From Sphingomonadales bacterium Ga0077531 (GTDB lineage Bacteria; Pseudomonadota; Alphaproteobacteria; Sphingomonadales; Sphingomonadaceae), in the NCBI GenBank assembly GCA_001464915.1, contig LNED01000038.1, positions 124,001 through 188,000 on the forward strand: 64,000 bases of DNA, read 5' to 3'. The first letter of the stretch is position 1, and each line of letters starts with the position of its first letter. A program made the translations under genes and the position numbers. Of this stretch, positions 36,314 to 44,968 are shown one piece after another. Under the pieces are notes generated by a model, which worked only from the letters and a program-made list of their open reading frames with translations, was not told where the DNA came from and searched no databases.

Positions 36314-38824
36314 GTGACCCCGCCTGATCTTGGGCCGGAAGCTGGGTCCGACCCCGCCGCGACCCTCCCGCCAGAAATCGCCGCGTGGTTCGCTGCGAAG
36401 GGGTGGCGGGTGCGGCGGCATCAGTTGGACATGCTGGCGAAAGCCCGCGCGGGCCGCGATGCGCTGCTCGTCGCCGATACCGGGGCGGGCAAGACGCTGG
36501 CAGGGTTTCTGCCGACCCTTTGCGACTTTGCGCCGTCGGCTGGCGCGGTTCCTCTGGCCAAAGATACTGGCGGTCTGCACACACTCTACGTCTCGCCCTT
36601 GAAGGCGCTGGCGCAGGATGTGAAGCGCAACCTGCTCACCCCTATTGAAGATATTGGCCTGCCGATCCGGGTCGAAACCCGCAGCGGCGATACCCCGTCG
36701 AACCGCAAGAAACGCCAGCGCGAACGCCCGCCGCACGTGCTGCTGACCACGCCGGAATCGCTGTCGCTGTTGCTGTCCTATCCTGAAAGCGCCGAGCTGT
36801 TTGCGGGCCTCAAGCGGATCGTGATCGACGAAGTCCACGCCTTTGCCACCGACAAGCGCGGCGATTTGCTGGCGCTGAGCCTTGCCCGTCTGCATGCGCT
36901 CGCCCCGCAGGCGCAGCGGGTGGCGCTGTCGGCAACGCTCGCCAATCCGCGCGATTTTCAGGAATGGCTCGCTCCGCAAGGCACCGGTGACGCTGGTGAA
37001 ATTGCGGCAGCCGATCTGGTCCTGGGGGAGAAGGGGGCTGACCCCGAGGTTGAAATCTTGCTGCCGATTGAGGAGCGCGTGCCGTGGGGCGGCCACGCTG
37101 GGCGCTGGGCGGTGCCGCAGTTGTACGAGGCAATCAAAGCCAACCGCACCACGCTGGTCTTCACCAATACGCGGTTTCTGGCCGAGTTCATCTTCCAGTG
37201 TCTGTGGGAAGTGAACGAGGATCACCTGCCGATCGGCATCCACCACGGCAGCCTGTCAGTCGAAGCCCGCCGCAAGGTCGAAGAGGCGATGGCGCGCGGA
37301 GAATTGCGCGCGCTGGTGTGCACCGCCAGCCTCGATCTCGGGATCGACTGGGGCGACATTGATTTGGTGGTGCAGATGGGCGCGCCCAAGGGATCTTCGC
37401 GCCTGCTGCAACGGATCGGGCGGGCGTGCCATAGGCTCGATACGCCCAGCCGCGCGGTGTTGGTGCCGGGCAACCGGTTCGAATTCCTCGAAGCGATGGC
37501 GGCCAAGGACGCGGTCGATCAGGGCCAGCGCGATGGCGAGGCATTCCGCCCCGGCGGGCTCGACGTGCTGGCCCAGCATGTGATGGCCTGTGCCTGCGCT
37601 GCGCCGTTTCAAGAAGGCGCATTGCTGGCCGAGGTGCGCAGCGCGCTGACCTATAGCTGGCTGGATGAAGCGACGTTCAGCCGTGTGCTCAGCTTCGTTT
37701 CGAACGGCGGCTATGCGCTCAAAGCCTATGATCGCTTCCAGCGGATTGTGCGCGACAAATCAGGCGTCTGGCGGCTCGCCCATCCCAATCAGGCGCAGCG
37801 CCACCGGATGAATGCGGGGATCATCGTCGACTCCGAAATGCTCAACGTGCGCTTCAAGAATGGCCGCAATCTGGGCAAGGTGGAGGAGCGGTTCGCCGCG
37901 CAGCTTTCTCCCGGCGATACCTTCTTCTTTGCGGGCATGAGCCTTGAAGTCGAAGGCGTCAAAGACATGGACGTGGTGGTGCGCGCGGCCAAGAAAAGCG
38001 CCACCATCCCCTCCTATGGCGGGTTACGCCTGCCGCTCACCACGCATCTGGCGACGCGGGTGCAGGCGATGCTGGCTGACCGCGCGGGCTGGGGGCGGTT
38101 TCCCGATGATGTGCGCGAATGGCTGGAGATGCAGGATTACCGCAGCCGGATGCCTGCCCCCGGCGAGTTGCTGGTCGAAAGCTTCCCGCATGGGGGCAAG
38201 CACTACACCACCTATTACACATTCGAAGGCTGGAACGCGAACCAATCGTTGGGGATGCTGATCACCCGGAGGATGGAAGACCGCGGGCTGTTGCCGGCCG
38301 GGTTCGTGGCTAATGATTATTGCCTCGCGGTGTGGGGGCTGAAGCCGGTCGAGAACCCTGCGCCGCTATTATCGCCCGATATTCTGACCGATGAGTTTGT
38401 CGAATGGGTCACCGAAAGCCACCTCCTGCGCCGTGCTTTCCGCGAGGTTGCGGTGATCAGCGGGCTGGTCGAGCGCCAGCATCCAGGGCAGCGCAAAACC
38501 GGCAAGCAGGTCACTTTCTCGACCGATCTGATTTACGATGTGCTCAAGAAATATGAACCCGATCATGTGCTGCTTGAGGCCGCTTGGGCCGATGCGCGGG
38601 CGCGGATGACGGACGTTGGGCGCTTGGCGGATTTGCTCGAACGGTCGGAACGCGAGTTGGTGCATGTCACCCTCGACCGAGTATCGCCTTTGGCGGTGCC
38701 AGTGATGACCATGATCGGGCGCGAGGCTGTGCCGCAGGGGGCGGTGGATGACGAACTGCTGCTGGAGGCCGAGGGGCTGATCGCCGCAGCGATGCGCCCT
38801 GATCCGCCGCTGGAGGGGGATTAG
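36314..38824 (+). CDS. Ligase-associated (Lhr-like) DEXH-box DNA helicase
   Basis: An 836-residue superfamily 2 helicase. Walker A DTGAGKT is at 55-61, TTPESL follows, then DEVH (172-175) and the motif SATLANPRDF. Motifs TASLDLGIDWGDIDLVVQMG and LQRIGRACH mark the second RecA domain. A long C-terminal half (winged helix and Lhr-type region) continues to the end. Homologs are called ligase-associated DNA damage response helicases because they usually sit with an ATP-dependent ligase, exonuclease and phosphoesterase; none of these is here. The GTG at 36314 starts 1 bp after the DUF2059 stop. The frame continues upstream, but only inside that gene. Confidence 0.9.
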   Translation: MTPPDLGPEAGSDPAATLPPEIAAWFAAKGWRVRRHQLDMLAKARAGRDALLVADTGAGKTLAGFLPTLCDFAPSAGAVPLAKDTGGLHTLYVSPLKALAQDVKRNLLTPIEDIGLPIRVETRSGDTPSNRKKRQRERPPHVLLTTPESLSLLLSYPESAELFAGLKRIVIDEVHAFATDKRGDLLALSLARLHALAPQAQRVALSATLANPRDFQEWLAPQGTGDAGEIAAADLVLGEKGADPEVEILLPIEERVPWGGHAGRWAVPQLYEAIKANRTTLVFTNTRFLAEFIFQCLWEVNEDHLPIGIHHGSLSVEARRKVEEAMARGELRALVCTASLDLGIDWGDIDLVVQMGAPKGSSRLLQRIGRACHRLDTPSRAVLVPGNRFEFLEAMAAKDAVDQGQRDGEAFRPGGLDVLAQHVMACACAAPFQEGALLAEVRSALTYSWLDEATFSRVLSFVSNGGYALKAYDRFQRIVRDKSGVWRLAHPNQAQRHRMNAGIIVDSEMLNVRFKNGRNLGKVEERFAAQLSPGDTFFFAGMSLEVEGVKDMDVVVRAAKKSATIPSYGGLRLPLTTHLATRVQAMLADRAGWGRFPDDVREWLEMQDYRSRMPAPGELLVESFPHGGKHYTTYYTFEGWNANQSLGMLITRRMEDRGLLPAGFVANDYCLAVWGLKPVENPAPLLSPDILTDEFVEWVTESHLLRRAFREVAVISGLVERQHPGQRKTGKQVTFSTDLIYDVLKKYEPDHVLLEAAWADARARMTDVGRLADLLERSERELVHVTLDRVSPLAVPVMTMIGREAVPQGAVDDELLLEAEGLIAAAMRPDPPLEGD

Positions 38825-38845
38825 CGGATACGAATGTTCCGCGAA

Positions 38846-38861
38846 TGTTTCACGTGAAACA
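38846..38861. promoter_or_regulatory. Chromosomal parS site (ParB binding)
   Basis: TGTTTCACGTGAAACA is a perfect 16-bp palindrome identical to the conserved bacterial parS consensus; with flanks the dyad extends to 20 bp (38844-38863). It lies between the convergent ends of the helicase gene and an exbD gene, free of coding sequence. ParB would load here and spread, and MipZ encoded 8.8 kb away would bind ParB. Confidence 0.93.
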
Positions 38862-38901
38862 TTTTGGCGGCGCTAATCCGCTCTCCCGGACGGTCACACT
38901 A

Positions 38902-39336
38902 TCAGAAATCCCGGTGCCGCTCATTCCCGATGAAGGCGAAGCTGTCTGCGCCCTCTTCCTTGATCAAGGCGATGGTCTGCGCGGCGGTGTCGTAACTGGC
39001 GAGCGCGTCGGGTTCGAATCGCAGCAAGGGCTGCTGATCGAGCGCGCTGGCAGCGGCGACTTGGGCGCGCAGGGCGGTTTCTGAAAGCGGGGTGCCGTTC
39101 CACGACAGGCGGTCGGCGGCGTCAATGGTAATGGTGTTCTGGTCGAGCACCGGGAGCGTGGCCTTGGTCGTGTCGCTCGGCAGGTCGACCGGGGTGACGT
39201 TTACCTGCACTGGCATGGCGAGGATCAGCATGATCAGAAGCACCAACAGCACGTCGATGAAGGGGGTGACGTTCATTTCGGCGATCGCACGGGGGCGGCG
39301 GGCATAGTGGTTGGGGCGGGTCACGGTGACGGGCAT
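38902..39336 (-). CDS. exbD: ExbD/TolR-family protein, third copy
   Basis: A 144-residue inner-membrane protein with one N-terminal helix and a periplasmic domain. The helix carries the proton-coupling aspartate in TPFIDVLLVLLIM. The periplasmic part resembles the ExbD at 39632-40060 (WNGTPLSE, FEPDALASYD, FIGNERHRDF), so it is a paralog. It stands apart from the tonB cluster, behind that operon's terminator, and so needs its own promoter. It may form an energising complex with the ExbB nearby or with a TolQ-type partner elsewhere. Confidence 0.87.
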   Translation of the reverse strand: MPVTVTRPNHYARRPRAIAEMNVTPFIDVLLVLLIMLILAMPVQVNVTPVDLPSDTTKATLPVLDQNTITIDAADRLSWNGTPLSETALRAQVAAASALDQQPLLRFEPDALASYDTAAQTIALIKEEGADSFAFIGNERHRDF

Positions 39337-39535
39337 CGGCGCTCTCCTTGGCAGGGGGCGGTGCAGGATGGCACCCGCCCTGACCCTGTGGCTTTTATCG
39401 CAAAAGCAGCAAGTTGCCTAACGCGTACCGGTATTCGCTGCGCAACCGATCCGCGATGTTTCACCAATGTTACACGTGGGAGCGAAGCTGTGCCGCAGAC
39501 ACAAACATTGGCGGGTCAAGGGATGGGGCAGACGC

Positions 39536-39576
39536 AAAAAAGGGCGCCGCGAAGTCCTCGCGGCGCCCTTTTTTTA
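39536..39576 (-). terminator. Strong intrinsic terminator of the tonB-exbBDD operon
   Basis: A 12-bp perfect stem (AGGGCGCCGCGA paired with TCGCGGCGCCCT, 5-base loop at 39553-39557) is flanked by A5 on the left and T7 on the right, so it can stop transcription on either strand. Minus-strand reading from exbD reaches it after the 39632 stop. Confidence 0.9.
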
Positions 39577-39631
39577 AGTGACCTAGGCCAGACCTGGAGG
39601 GGCCTAGGGCACCTCTAAGGCAGAGCTGGGC

Positions 39632-40060
39632 TTACTTGCCGAATTCGCGATACTTGTCGTTGCCGACGAAGCCGAATTTGGTCACGCCCGATGCCTTGAT
39701 GTCCTGCAACACGCGGGCCGACAGCGAGTAGCTGGCCAGCGCTTCAGGCTCAAACTGCAGTTCGGGCTCAACCGCCATGGTGGTGGTCTCTTGCAACGTC
39801 GCCACCAGCTGACCTTCGCTGATCGGCGTGCCGTTCCACAGGATTTGATCCTGCGGGGTCAGCACCAGCTTGTTCTTGATCGGATCGATCAGTGGCGGCG
39901 GGGCGTCGGTCGGCTGCGGCAGATCGATGTCGACCGAGTGGGTCGCCACCGGGATGGTGATGATGAACATGATCAGCAACACGAGCAAGACGTCGATCAG
40001 CGGCGTCATGTTCATGTCCATCATCGGTTCGCCGTCGAGTTTTCCTCCGGCCATACCCAT
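39632..40060 (-). CDS. exbD: ExbD/TolR-family protein
   Basis: A 142-residue ExbD with one membrane helix containing the conserved Asp in TPLIDVLLVLLIM, followed by a periplasmic domain (WNGTPISEGQL, FEPEALASYS). It converts proton-motive force together with ExbB to energise TonB. It is the last gene of tonB-exbB-exbD-exbD, and a strong terminator follows 56 bp downstream. Confidence 0.93.
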   Translation of the reverse strand: MGMAGGKLDGEPMMDMNMTPLIDVLLVLLIMFIITIPVATHSVDIDLPQPTDAPPPLIDPIKNKLVLTPQDQILWNGTPISEGQLVATLQETTTMAVEPELQFEPEALASYSLSARVLQDIKASGVTKFGFVGNDKYREFGK

Positions 40061-40105
40061 GTCAGTTACTCCTTAAATCGCCCAAGGGCGCAAATCAGAT
40101 GCGGA

Positions 40106-40636
40106 TCAGATACCCGGTTCGACCGGGTTCGAAATGAACCCGACGATCGGATAACCAGCCAGCTGAATGTTGTAGATCGCCCCTGCCACGCACTTCCACG
40201 GCGCGTTCACGTCCCCGCGGATGTGCACCTGCGGGATTTCATCCGGGTTTTCCATCAAGGCTTCCGGGCCGCCTGCGCGCTGGACGATTGCATCGAGGCG
40301 GTCGAACGCCTGCTTCTGCAATTCATCCGAGGTGACCGGGGTGACGTTGTTGAAGTAGACCCGGCATTCGCCGTCACGCGATGCACCGGCAAAGCCCGGT
40401 TCCCCGGCGCTACGGCCAGCGGAATCGGTGGTGCTGACAGTAAGCAGCAGGTTTTCCACCTTGTCCTTCGATTCAACCGATTCGAACACCGGAATTTCCA
40501 GCTTTTCAATCGTCTGAATCGCGACCGGAACCGCGATGAGGAAGATGATCAGGAGCACCAGCATCACGTCCACCAACGGCGTGGTGTTGATGTCGGACAT
40601 CGGGGTATCAGGCCCGCCTCCCGTAGAAATTGCCAT
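40106..40636 (-). CDS. exbD: ExbD/TolR-family protein, long form
   Basis: A 176-residue ExbD with the helix TPLVDVMLVLLIIF and its conserved Asp. The periplasmic domain is longer than in its neighbours, with an insertion including VSTTDSAGRSAGEPGFAG and a cysteine pair (GECRVYF, WKCVAGA) that may form a disulfide. Two different ExbDs after one ExbB is typical of Sphingomonad and Xanthomonad TonB operons, where the second ExbD can be substrate-specific. Confidence 0.92.
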   Translation of the reverse strand: MAISTGGGPDTPMSDINTTPLVDVMLVLLIIFLIAVPVAIQTIEKLEIPVFESVESKDKVENLLLTVSTTDSAGRSAGEPGFAGASRDGECRVYFNNVTPVTSDELQKQAFDRLDAIVQRAGGPEALMENPDEIPQVHIRGDVNAPWKCVAGAIYNIQLAGYPIVGFISNPVEPGI

Positions 40637-40765
40637 TGTGAATTCCTAGCCTGTCAAAACATTGACTTGAAAACAGTGTCTAGACGCGCCTGCGTTAACC
40701 GTGGCGGTCCAGCGAAGCGGCGGGAACGCCCCTCTGGGCCGCTCCCGCCGTTTCGGCAATGGCGA

Positions 40766-41533
40766 TCAGGCCTTGGCAGCCGGAGCGGCGGGCTTGGCAG
40801 CGGGCTTGGCGGCCGGAGCAGCCACCACCGCCGGCTTCACGGCGCCGTTCGAGTTGATGTAGGCGAGAATGTCGGTCGAGAAGCCGTTCAGCATCTCGGA
40901 GATGCGACGGTTGCGCGACTGCAGCCAGTTGAACGAAAGCACCGCAGGCACTGCGACGATCAGACCGATGGCGGTCATGATCAGCGCTTCACCCACTGGG
41001 CCGGCTACCTTGTCGATCGAGGCCGAGCCAGCGATACCGATGTTGATCAGCGCGCGGTAGATCCCGATCACGGTGCCGAGCAGACCAACGAACGGCGACG
41101 TTGCACCCACGGTGGCGAGGAACGGCAGGCCGCTGGCGAGCACCGAATTGATCGAATCTTCCGAACGCTGAAGCGTACCGTGCATGTAGTCGTGCGATTC
41201 GAGTGCATCAGTCATCTTGCCGTGGTCTTCCTGCGCCTTGACGGCGTCATCGGCGAGCTGGCGCCATGCGCCGTCTTTTTCGAGCTTGGCTGCGCCTTCA
41301 CGCAGGGTCGCCGCGCGCCAGAAGCTGGATTGCACGGTCTTGTACTGCTTGAAGATCTTGTTCTGTTCAAACAGCTTGGTGAACAGAACGTAGAACGAAC
41401 CGACCGACATGATGACCAGAACGGCGAGAATGGTCCAGGCGACCGGGCCGCCTTCGCGCATTGCTTCGACGAAGCCGAACTTGTTTTCGGGGGCTGCTTC
41501 CGCGGCGGCCGCGGCGAGAAGGGTAAGGTTCAT
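40766..41533 (-). CDS. exbB: ExbB/TolQ-family proton channel
   Basis: A 255-residue inner-membrane protein with three helices. The MotA/TolQ/ExbB core is visible: LATVGATSPFVGLLGTVIGI, then GPVGEALIMTAIGLIVAVPAVLSFNWL. An N-terminal helix (GPVAWTILAVLVIMSVGSF) precedes the cytoplasmic domain. The C-terminal tail is Ala/Lys/Pro-rich. It forms the pentameric channel around ExbD that powers TonB. Confidence 0.94.
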   Translation of the reverse strand: MNLTLLAAAAAEAAPENKFGFVEAMREGGPVAWTILAVLVIMSVGSFYVLFTKLFEQNKIFKQYKTVQSSFWRAATLREGAAKLEKDGAWRQLADDAVKAQEDHGKMTDALESHDYMHGTLQRSEDSINSVLASGLPFLATVGATSPFVGLLGTVIGIYRALINIGIAGSASIDKVAGPVGEALIMTAIGLIVAVPAVLSFNWLQSRNRRISEMLNGFSTDILAYINSNGAVKPAVVAAPAAKPAAKPAAPAAKA

Positions 41534-41610
41534 TGCGAAAAGTCCTCTTGAAAAGATTGTCCCAGTGGCTGGCGGCCTGATTGATACAGGGCCGCCAGCC
41601 GGATCGTCTG

Positions 41611-42294
41611 TTAGTTCAGCTTGTAGGTAATGCGGGTGGTGTAGCTGCCCGTGGTCGGGTTGCCGGCATCATCCAGCGCTGGATCGAAGCGCGAATACCG
41701 CTCCATCCCCGAACACGCGGCCGCATCAAGGATGTCCGAACCGCTCGACGCGGTGACCGAACAACCCGTGGCACGGCCATCGGCAGTCACGGTAACCCGT
41801 ACACCCACGGTGCCTTCGATTTCTTCACGCAAGGCGCGGGCCGGGTAGTTTTCCTGAATGCGCGCAGCCCAGCCGCGTTCACCCTTGGTCTTCGCTCCGC
41901 GCGCCTTGGATGGCGGCTTGGGCGGGGTCGGCGGGCCGGGTGTTACGGCCGGCGTGCTGGGACGAACCTGTGTCGGTTGCGGCGGCGGCGGTGTCTGCAC
42001 CGTCTGAATCTGCGGCGGGTTGGGCGACACGTTGAACGGCGGCGGCGGCGCTACGGGCGGCGGCGGCGACGTTGGCTGCGGAATGTCTTCAGGGGGCGGG
42101 GGGGGCTCATCCGGCGGTGGCGGTGGCTCTTCCTCGACGTTGATGGTGGTGACCCGTTCGATCGCTTCTTTCACGCCGTCGACGGCAAGATAGACGATCA
42201 TCCCCAGCCCTATGCCACCGACAATCGCGAGCGCGACGATCAATGAGACAAGCTTTGGGCCGGTCAATCCTTGTTGTTGGCTAGCGTAGGACAT
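41611..42294 (-). CDS. tonB: Energy transducer TonB
   Basis: A 227-residue protein with an N-terminal membrane anchor (SLIVALAIVGGIGLGMIVYL), a long Pro-rich periplasmic spacer and a C-terminal TonB domain (NYPARALREEIEGTVGVRVTV, then DAAACSGMERYSRFDPA). It passes energy to outer-membrane TonB-dependent receptors. It is the first gene of the operon and is divergent from an exported hypothetical gene. In Sphingomonads such systems serve many receptors for iron and carbohydrate uptake. Confidence 0.94.
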   Translation of the reverse strand: MSYASQQQGLTGPKLVSLIVALAIVGGIGLGMIVYLAVDGVKEAIERVTTINVEEEPPPPPDEPPPPPEDIPQPTSPPPPVAPPPPFNVSPNPPQIQTVQTPPPPQPTQVRPSTPAVTPGPPTPPKPPSKARGAKTKGERGWAARIQENYPARALREEIEGTVGVRVTVTADGRATGCSVTASSGSDILDAAACSGMERYSRFDPALDDAGNPTTGSYTTRITYKLN

Positions 42295-42661
42295 CCAGCG
42301 CTTTCTCTCCAGTTACTCGCCGATCAGGGGATCGGCACACTCCCCACCCGCTGGCCGATGAGGCCAGTGAGCGGATCCCGGTAATTTCGGTCCTCCCACG
42401 CCAGGAATGCCGGTCAGGGCGTGTGCAATATCTACACATCCCGGACCTATCCCGACTGGTACGCCGTGAGCCAATTCGCCCAATGCGCAACCTGAGCTGT
42501 TCGCGCGGCAATGTCCCCAGTCCCACGCGATCAGCCATCGGGGCTTTAACGGGCATCCCCTAGCCGATCAAACGCTTTTGCGGTTCAGCGCCGATTCACT
42601 GCGCGCCATGTGCAATAGGTATTGCTAAAAGGTGCACCGCAACTGGCAGATGGACACAGTG
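42295..42661. other. 367-bp divergent intergenic region upstream of tonB
   Basis: It lies between the tonB start (minus) and an exported hypothetical gene (plus). I see no coding frame with a ribosome site, no clear palindrome and no RNA gene. The tail (TGCAATAGGTATTGCTAAAA, 42610-42629) is more AT-rich and probably holds the plus-strand promoter. Confidence 0.5.
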
Positions 42662-43552
42662 ATGAAGCCAACCATTAAAGATGAATTAACACTTGTTTTC
42701 AAACCTCTGAAGGTTGTGATGTTGGCGGTCGCCGGGCTGGCGATGGCACCGCAATTGGCCCATGCGCAAGCTGTGTCTCAGGATGCGACGCTCGCAACAA
42801 ATCTACCGACCTATGCCGATCTGGCGACATTTTCTGACGCGGCTGACATGGTGATCCGCGCACAGATTCGCCGCCAGACCGTGCTGAAGCCCGATCGCGC
42901 GCCCGGTTTGGCAGCGGGATTCGCGCGGCTTTATATCGAGGCGAATACGCTGGCGGTGATCGCTGGACGCACCGGTGTGGGGCCGACACTGGCTTATCTG
43001 GTTGACGTGCCGCTGGACGCCAAGGGCAAGGTTCCCAAGTTGAAAAAGCGCGAATTTGTGTTGTTTGCCGACGCTGTGCCGGGCCGTGCGGGTGAAGTGC
43101 GACTGGTCGCGCCGGGGGCGCAGCTTGCCTACACCCCTGCTTTGGAAGCGCGGCTGCGGCCGATCCTGACCGAGCTTTATGCTGCCCCGGAGACTGTTCC
43201 GCCGCGCATCACAGGGATCAGCGATGCGCTGGCAGTGGCGGGCACCTTGACGGGCGAATCGGAGACGCAGGTTTTTCTGGCAACCGAAAACCGCGCGCCG
43301 GTGTCGCTCACGATCCTGCGCCGTCCGGGGCAAGCGCCGCAATGGGGCGTGTCGTGGGGAGAGATCATCGATTCGGCGGCGCGCCCGCCCGCGCCAGAGA
43401 CTTTGCGCTGGTATCGGCTAGCCTGTTCGCTGCCCGCGCAACTGCCGAGCAGCGCCAACCTCGCCCGCGAAGCGACCGAAAGGCGGCTGGCGGCGAGCGA
43501 TTACGCCCATGTCATCAGCCAGCTGGGCCCATGCGAGCGGCGGGTTTCATAG
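42662..43552 (+). CDS. Exported protein of unknown function
   Basis: A 296-residue protein, unrecognised. The start at 42662 gives a good signal peptide (VVMLAVAGLAMAPQLAHAQA); GTG at 42632 and ATG at 42650 are in-frame alternatives. The mature part alternates strands and helices (VPLDAKGKVPKLKKREFVLF). Two cysteines near the C-terminus (LACSLP, LGPCERR) could pair in the periplasm. It is monocistronic, with hom following after about 93 bp. Confidence 0.78.
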   Translation: MKPTIKDELTLVFKPLKVVMLAVAGLAMAPQLAHAQAVSQDATLATNLPTYADLATFSDAADMVIRAQIRRQTVLKPDRAPGLAAGFARLYIEANTLAVIAGRTGVGPTLAYLVDVPLDAKGKVPKLKKREFVLFADAVPGRAGEVRLVAPGAQLAYTPALEARLRPILTELYAAPETVPPRITGISDALAVAGTLTGESETQVFLATENRAPVSLTILRRPGQAPQWGVSWGEIIDSAARPPAPETLRWYRLACSLPAQLPSSANLAREATERRLAASDYAHVISQLGPCERRVS

Positions 43553-43645
43553 GCGCACTGATTCGCGTGCCCGCTTGACCGAGGGGGCGGGGCGGGTAAG
43601 CGGCTTTCCCGACTATTGATGGCCTGATGAATCTAGGAGAGCCGC

Positions 43646-44968
43646 TTGTCCGATTCCGCCCCCGCCAAACCGCTGCGCATCGCCATCGCCGGGCTCGGCA
43701 CAGTGGGCGCGGGCGTGATCCGGTTGCTTGATACCAACGCCACGCTGATTGCGGCGCGGGCCGGGCGGGCGATTGAGGTCGTCGCGGTCAGCGCGCGCGA
43801 CCGGGGCAAGGATCGCGGCGTCGATATCGCCCGCTTTGCGTGGGAAGACGATATGACCGCGCTCGCCCGGCGCGACGACGTCGATGTGGTGGTGGAACTG
43901 GTCGGCGGATCGGATGGCCCGGCGCTCGCCCTGTCGCGCGCGGCACTCGTCGCGGGCAAGGGCCTCGTCACCGCCAACAAGGCGATGGTTGCGCATCACG
44001 GGCTGGAACTGGCTGAGTTGGCCGAAGCGAACAACGCCGCGCTGAAATTCGAAGCGGCGGTGGGCGGCGGCATCCCGGTGATCAAAGGCCTGCGCGAAGG
44101 CACCAGCGCAAATGCGCTGACCAAGGTTTACGGCATTCTCAACGGCACCTGCAATTACATCCTGTCGACGATGGAAGCGACCGGCGCGGATTTCGGCGCG
44201 GTGCTGGCCGAAGCGCAAACGCGCGGCTTTGCCGAGGCTGACCCCGCGTTCGATATCGAAGGGGTGGACGCGGCGCACAAGCTGGCGATCCTGGCGGCCA
44301 TCGGCTTTGGCACGCGGATCGATTTTGCGGGCGTACGCGTGTGCGGCATCACGCAGGTGCGCGCCGCCGATATTGCGCAGGCTGATGCACTCGGCTTCGT
44401 CATCCGCCTGATCGGAGAGGCTGACGTCGAGGACACGCCCGAAGGCGCGCGCCTGCTGCAACGCGTGCGCCCGTGCCTTGTCGCCAAGGGGCATCCTTTG
44501 AGCGCGGTCGACGGCGCGACCAATGCGGTGGTGGCCGAGGGCAATTTCTCGGGCCGCCTATTGTTTCAGGGCCCCGGCGCAGGCGACGGCCCGACGGCGA
44601 GCGCGGTGGCGGCTGACCTGATCGACATTGCCCGCGACGAAGTGGGCGCACCGTTCTCGATCCCCGTGGCGCAGCTCGCCGCGCTGCCCCCGGCTGAACC
44701 GGGTCACCGCACAGAGCGCACCTATCTGCGATTTATGGTCAAAGACCGCCCGGGCGTGCTCGCCGAAATCACCGCCGCGATGAGGGATGGCAATGTCTCA
44801 ATCGAAAGCCTGATCCAGCAAGGGCGCGGGCAGGCGGAAGGCGAGGTGATGGTGGCGATGGTGACGCACGAGGGGCAGGAAGCCAACGTGTCCGCCGCGC
44901 TGGCACTGCTCGAAGGTTCCGAGAGCCTGACCGGCGAACCGCTGGTGCTGCCGATCCTGCCGCTTTAG
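43646..44968 (+). CDS. hom: Homoserine dehydrogenase
   Basis: A 440-residue cytoplasmic enzyme of the aspartate pathway; it reduces aspartate semialdehyde to homoserine for threonine and methionine. Regions: NAD(P)-binding GLGTVGAGVIRLL, the substrate region GGGIPVIKGLREG, NGTCNYIL and GFAEADPAFDIEG, and a C-terminal ACT domain (RFMVKDRPGVLAEITAAM), likely for threonine feedback. TTG at 43646 is the start because AGGAG lies 6 bp before it and no other start fits. Its stop overlaps the end of a convergent gene by 4 bp. Confidence 0.95.
   Translation: MSDSAPAKPLRIAIAGLGTVGAGVIRLLDTNATLIAARAGRAIEVVAVSARDRGKDRGVDIARFAWEDDMTALARRDDVDVVVELVGGSDGPALALSRAALVAGKGLVTANKAMVAHHGLELAELAEANNAALKFEAAVGGGIPVIKGLREGTSANALTKVYGILNGTCNYILSTMEATGADFGAVLAEAQTRGFAEADPAFDIEGVDAAHKLAILAAIGFGTRIDFAGVRVCGITQVRAADIAQADALGFVIRLIGEADVEDTPEGARLLQRVRPCLVAKGHPLSAVDGATNAVVAEGNFSGRLLFQGPGAGDGPTASAVAADLIDIARDEVGAPFSIPVAQLAALPPAEPGHRTERTYLRFMVKDRPGVLAEITAAMRDGNVSIESLIQQGRGQAEGEVMVAMVTHEGQEANVSAALALLEGSESLTGEPLVLPILPL

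Noticed and set aside
39468-39483. Second parS-like site (TGTTACACGTGGGAGC)
   Set aside because: The left half fits parS, but only one of the last five bases matches, so the palindrome is not formed; probably chance.
39791-41551. 586-codon plus-strand open frame
   Set aside because: It is antisense to two exbD genes and exbB, with His/Arg-rich low-complexity sequence; a shadow of strong codon bias.
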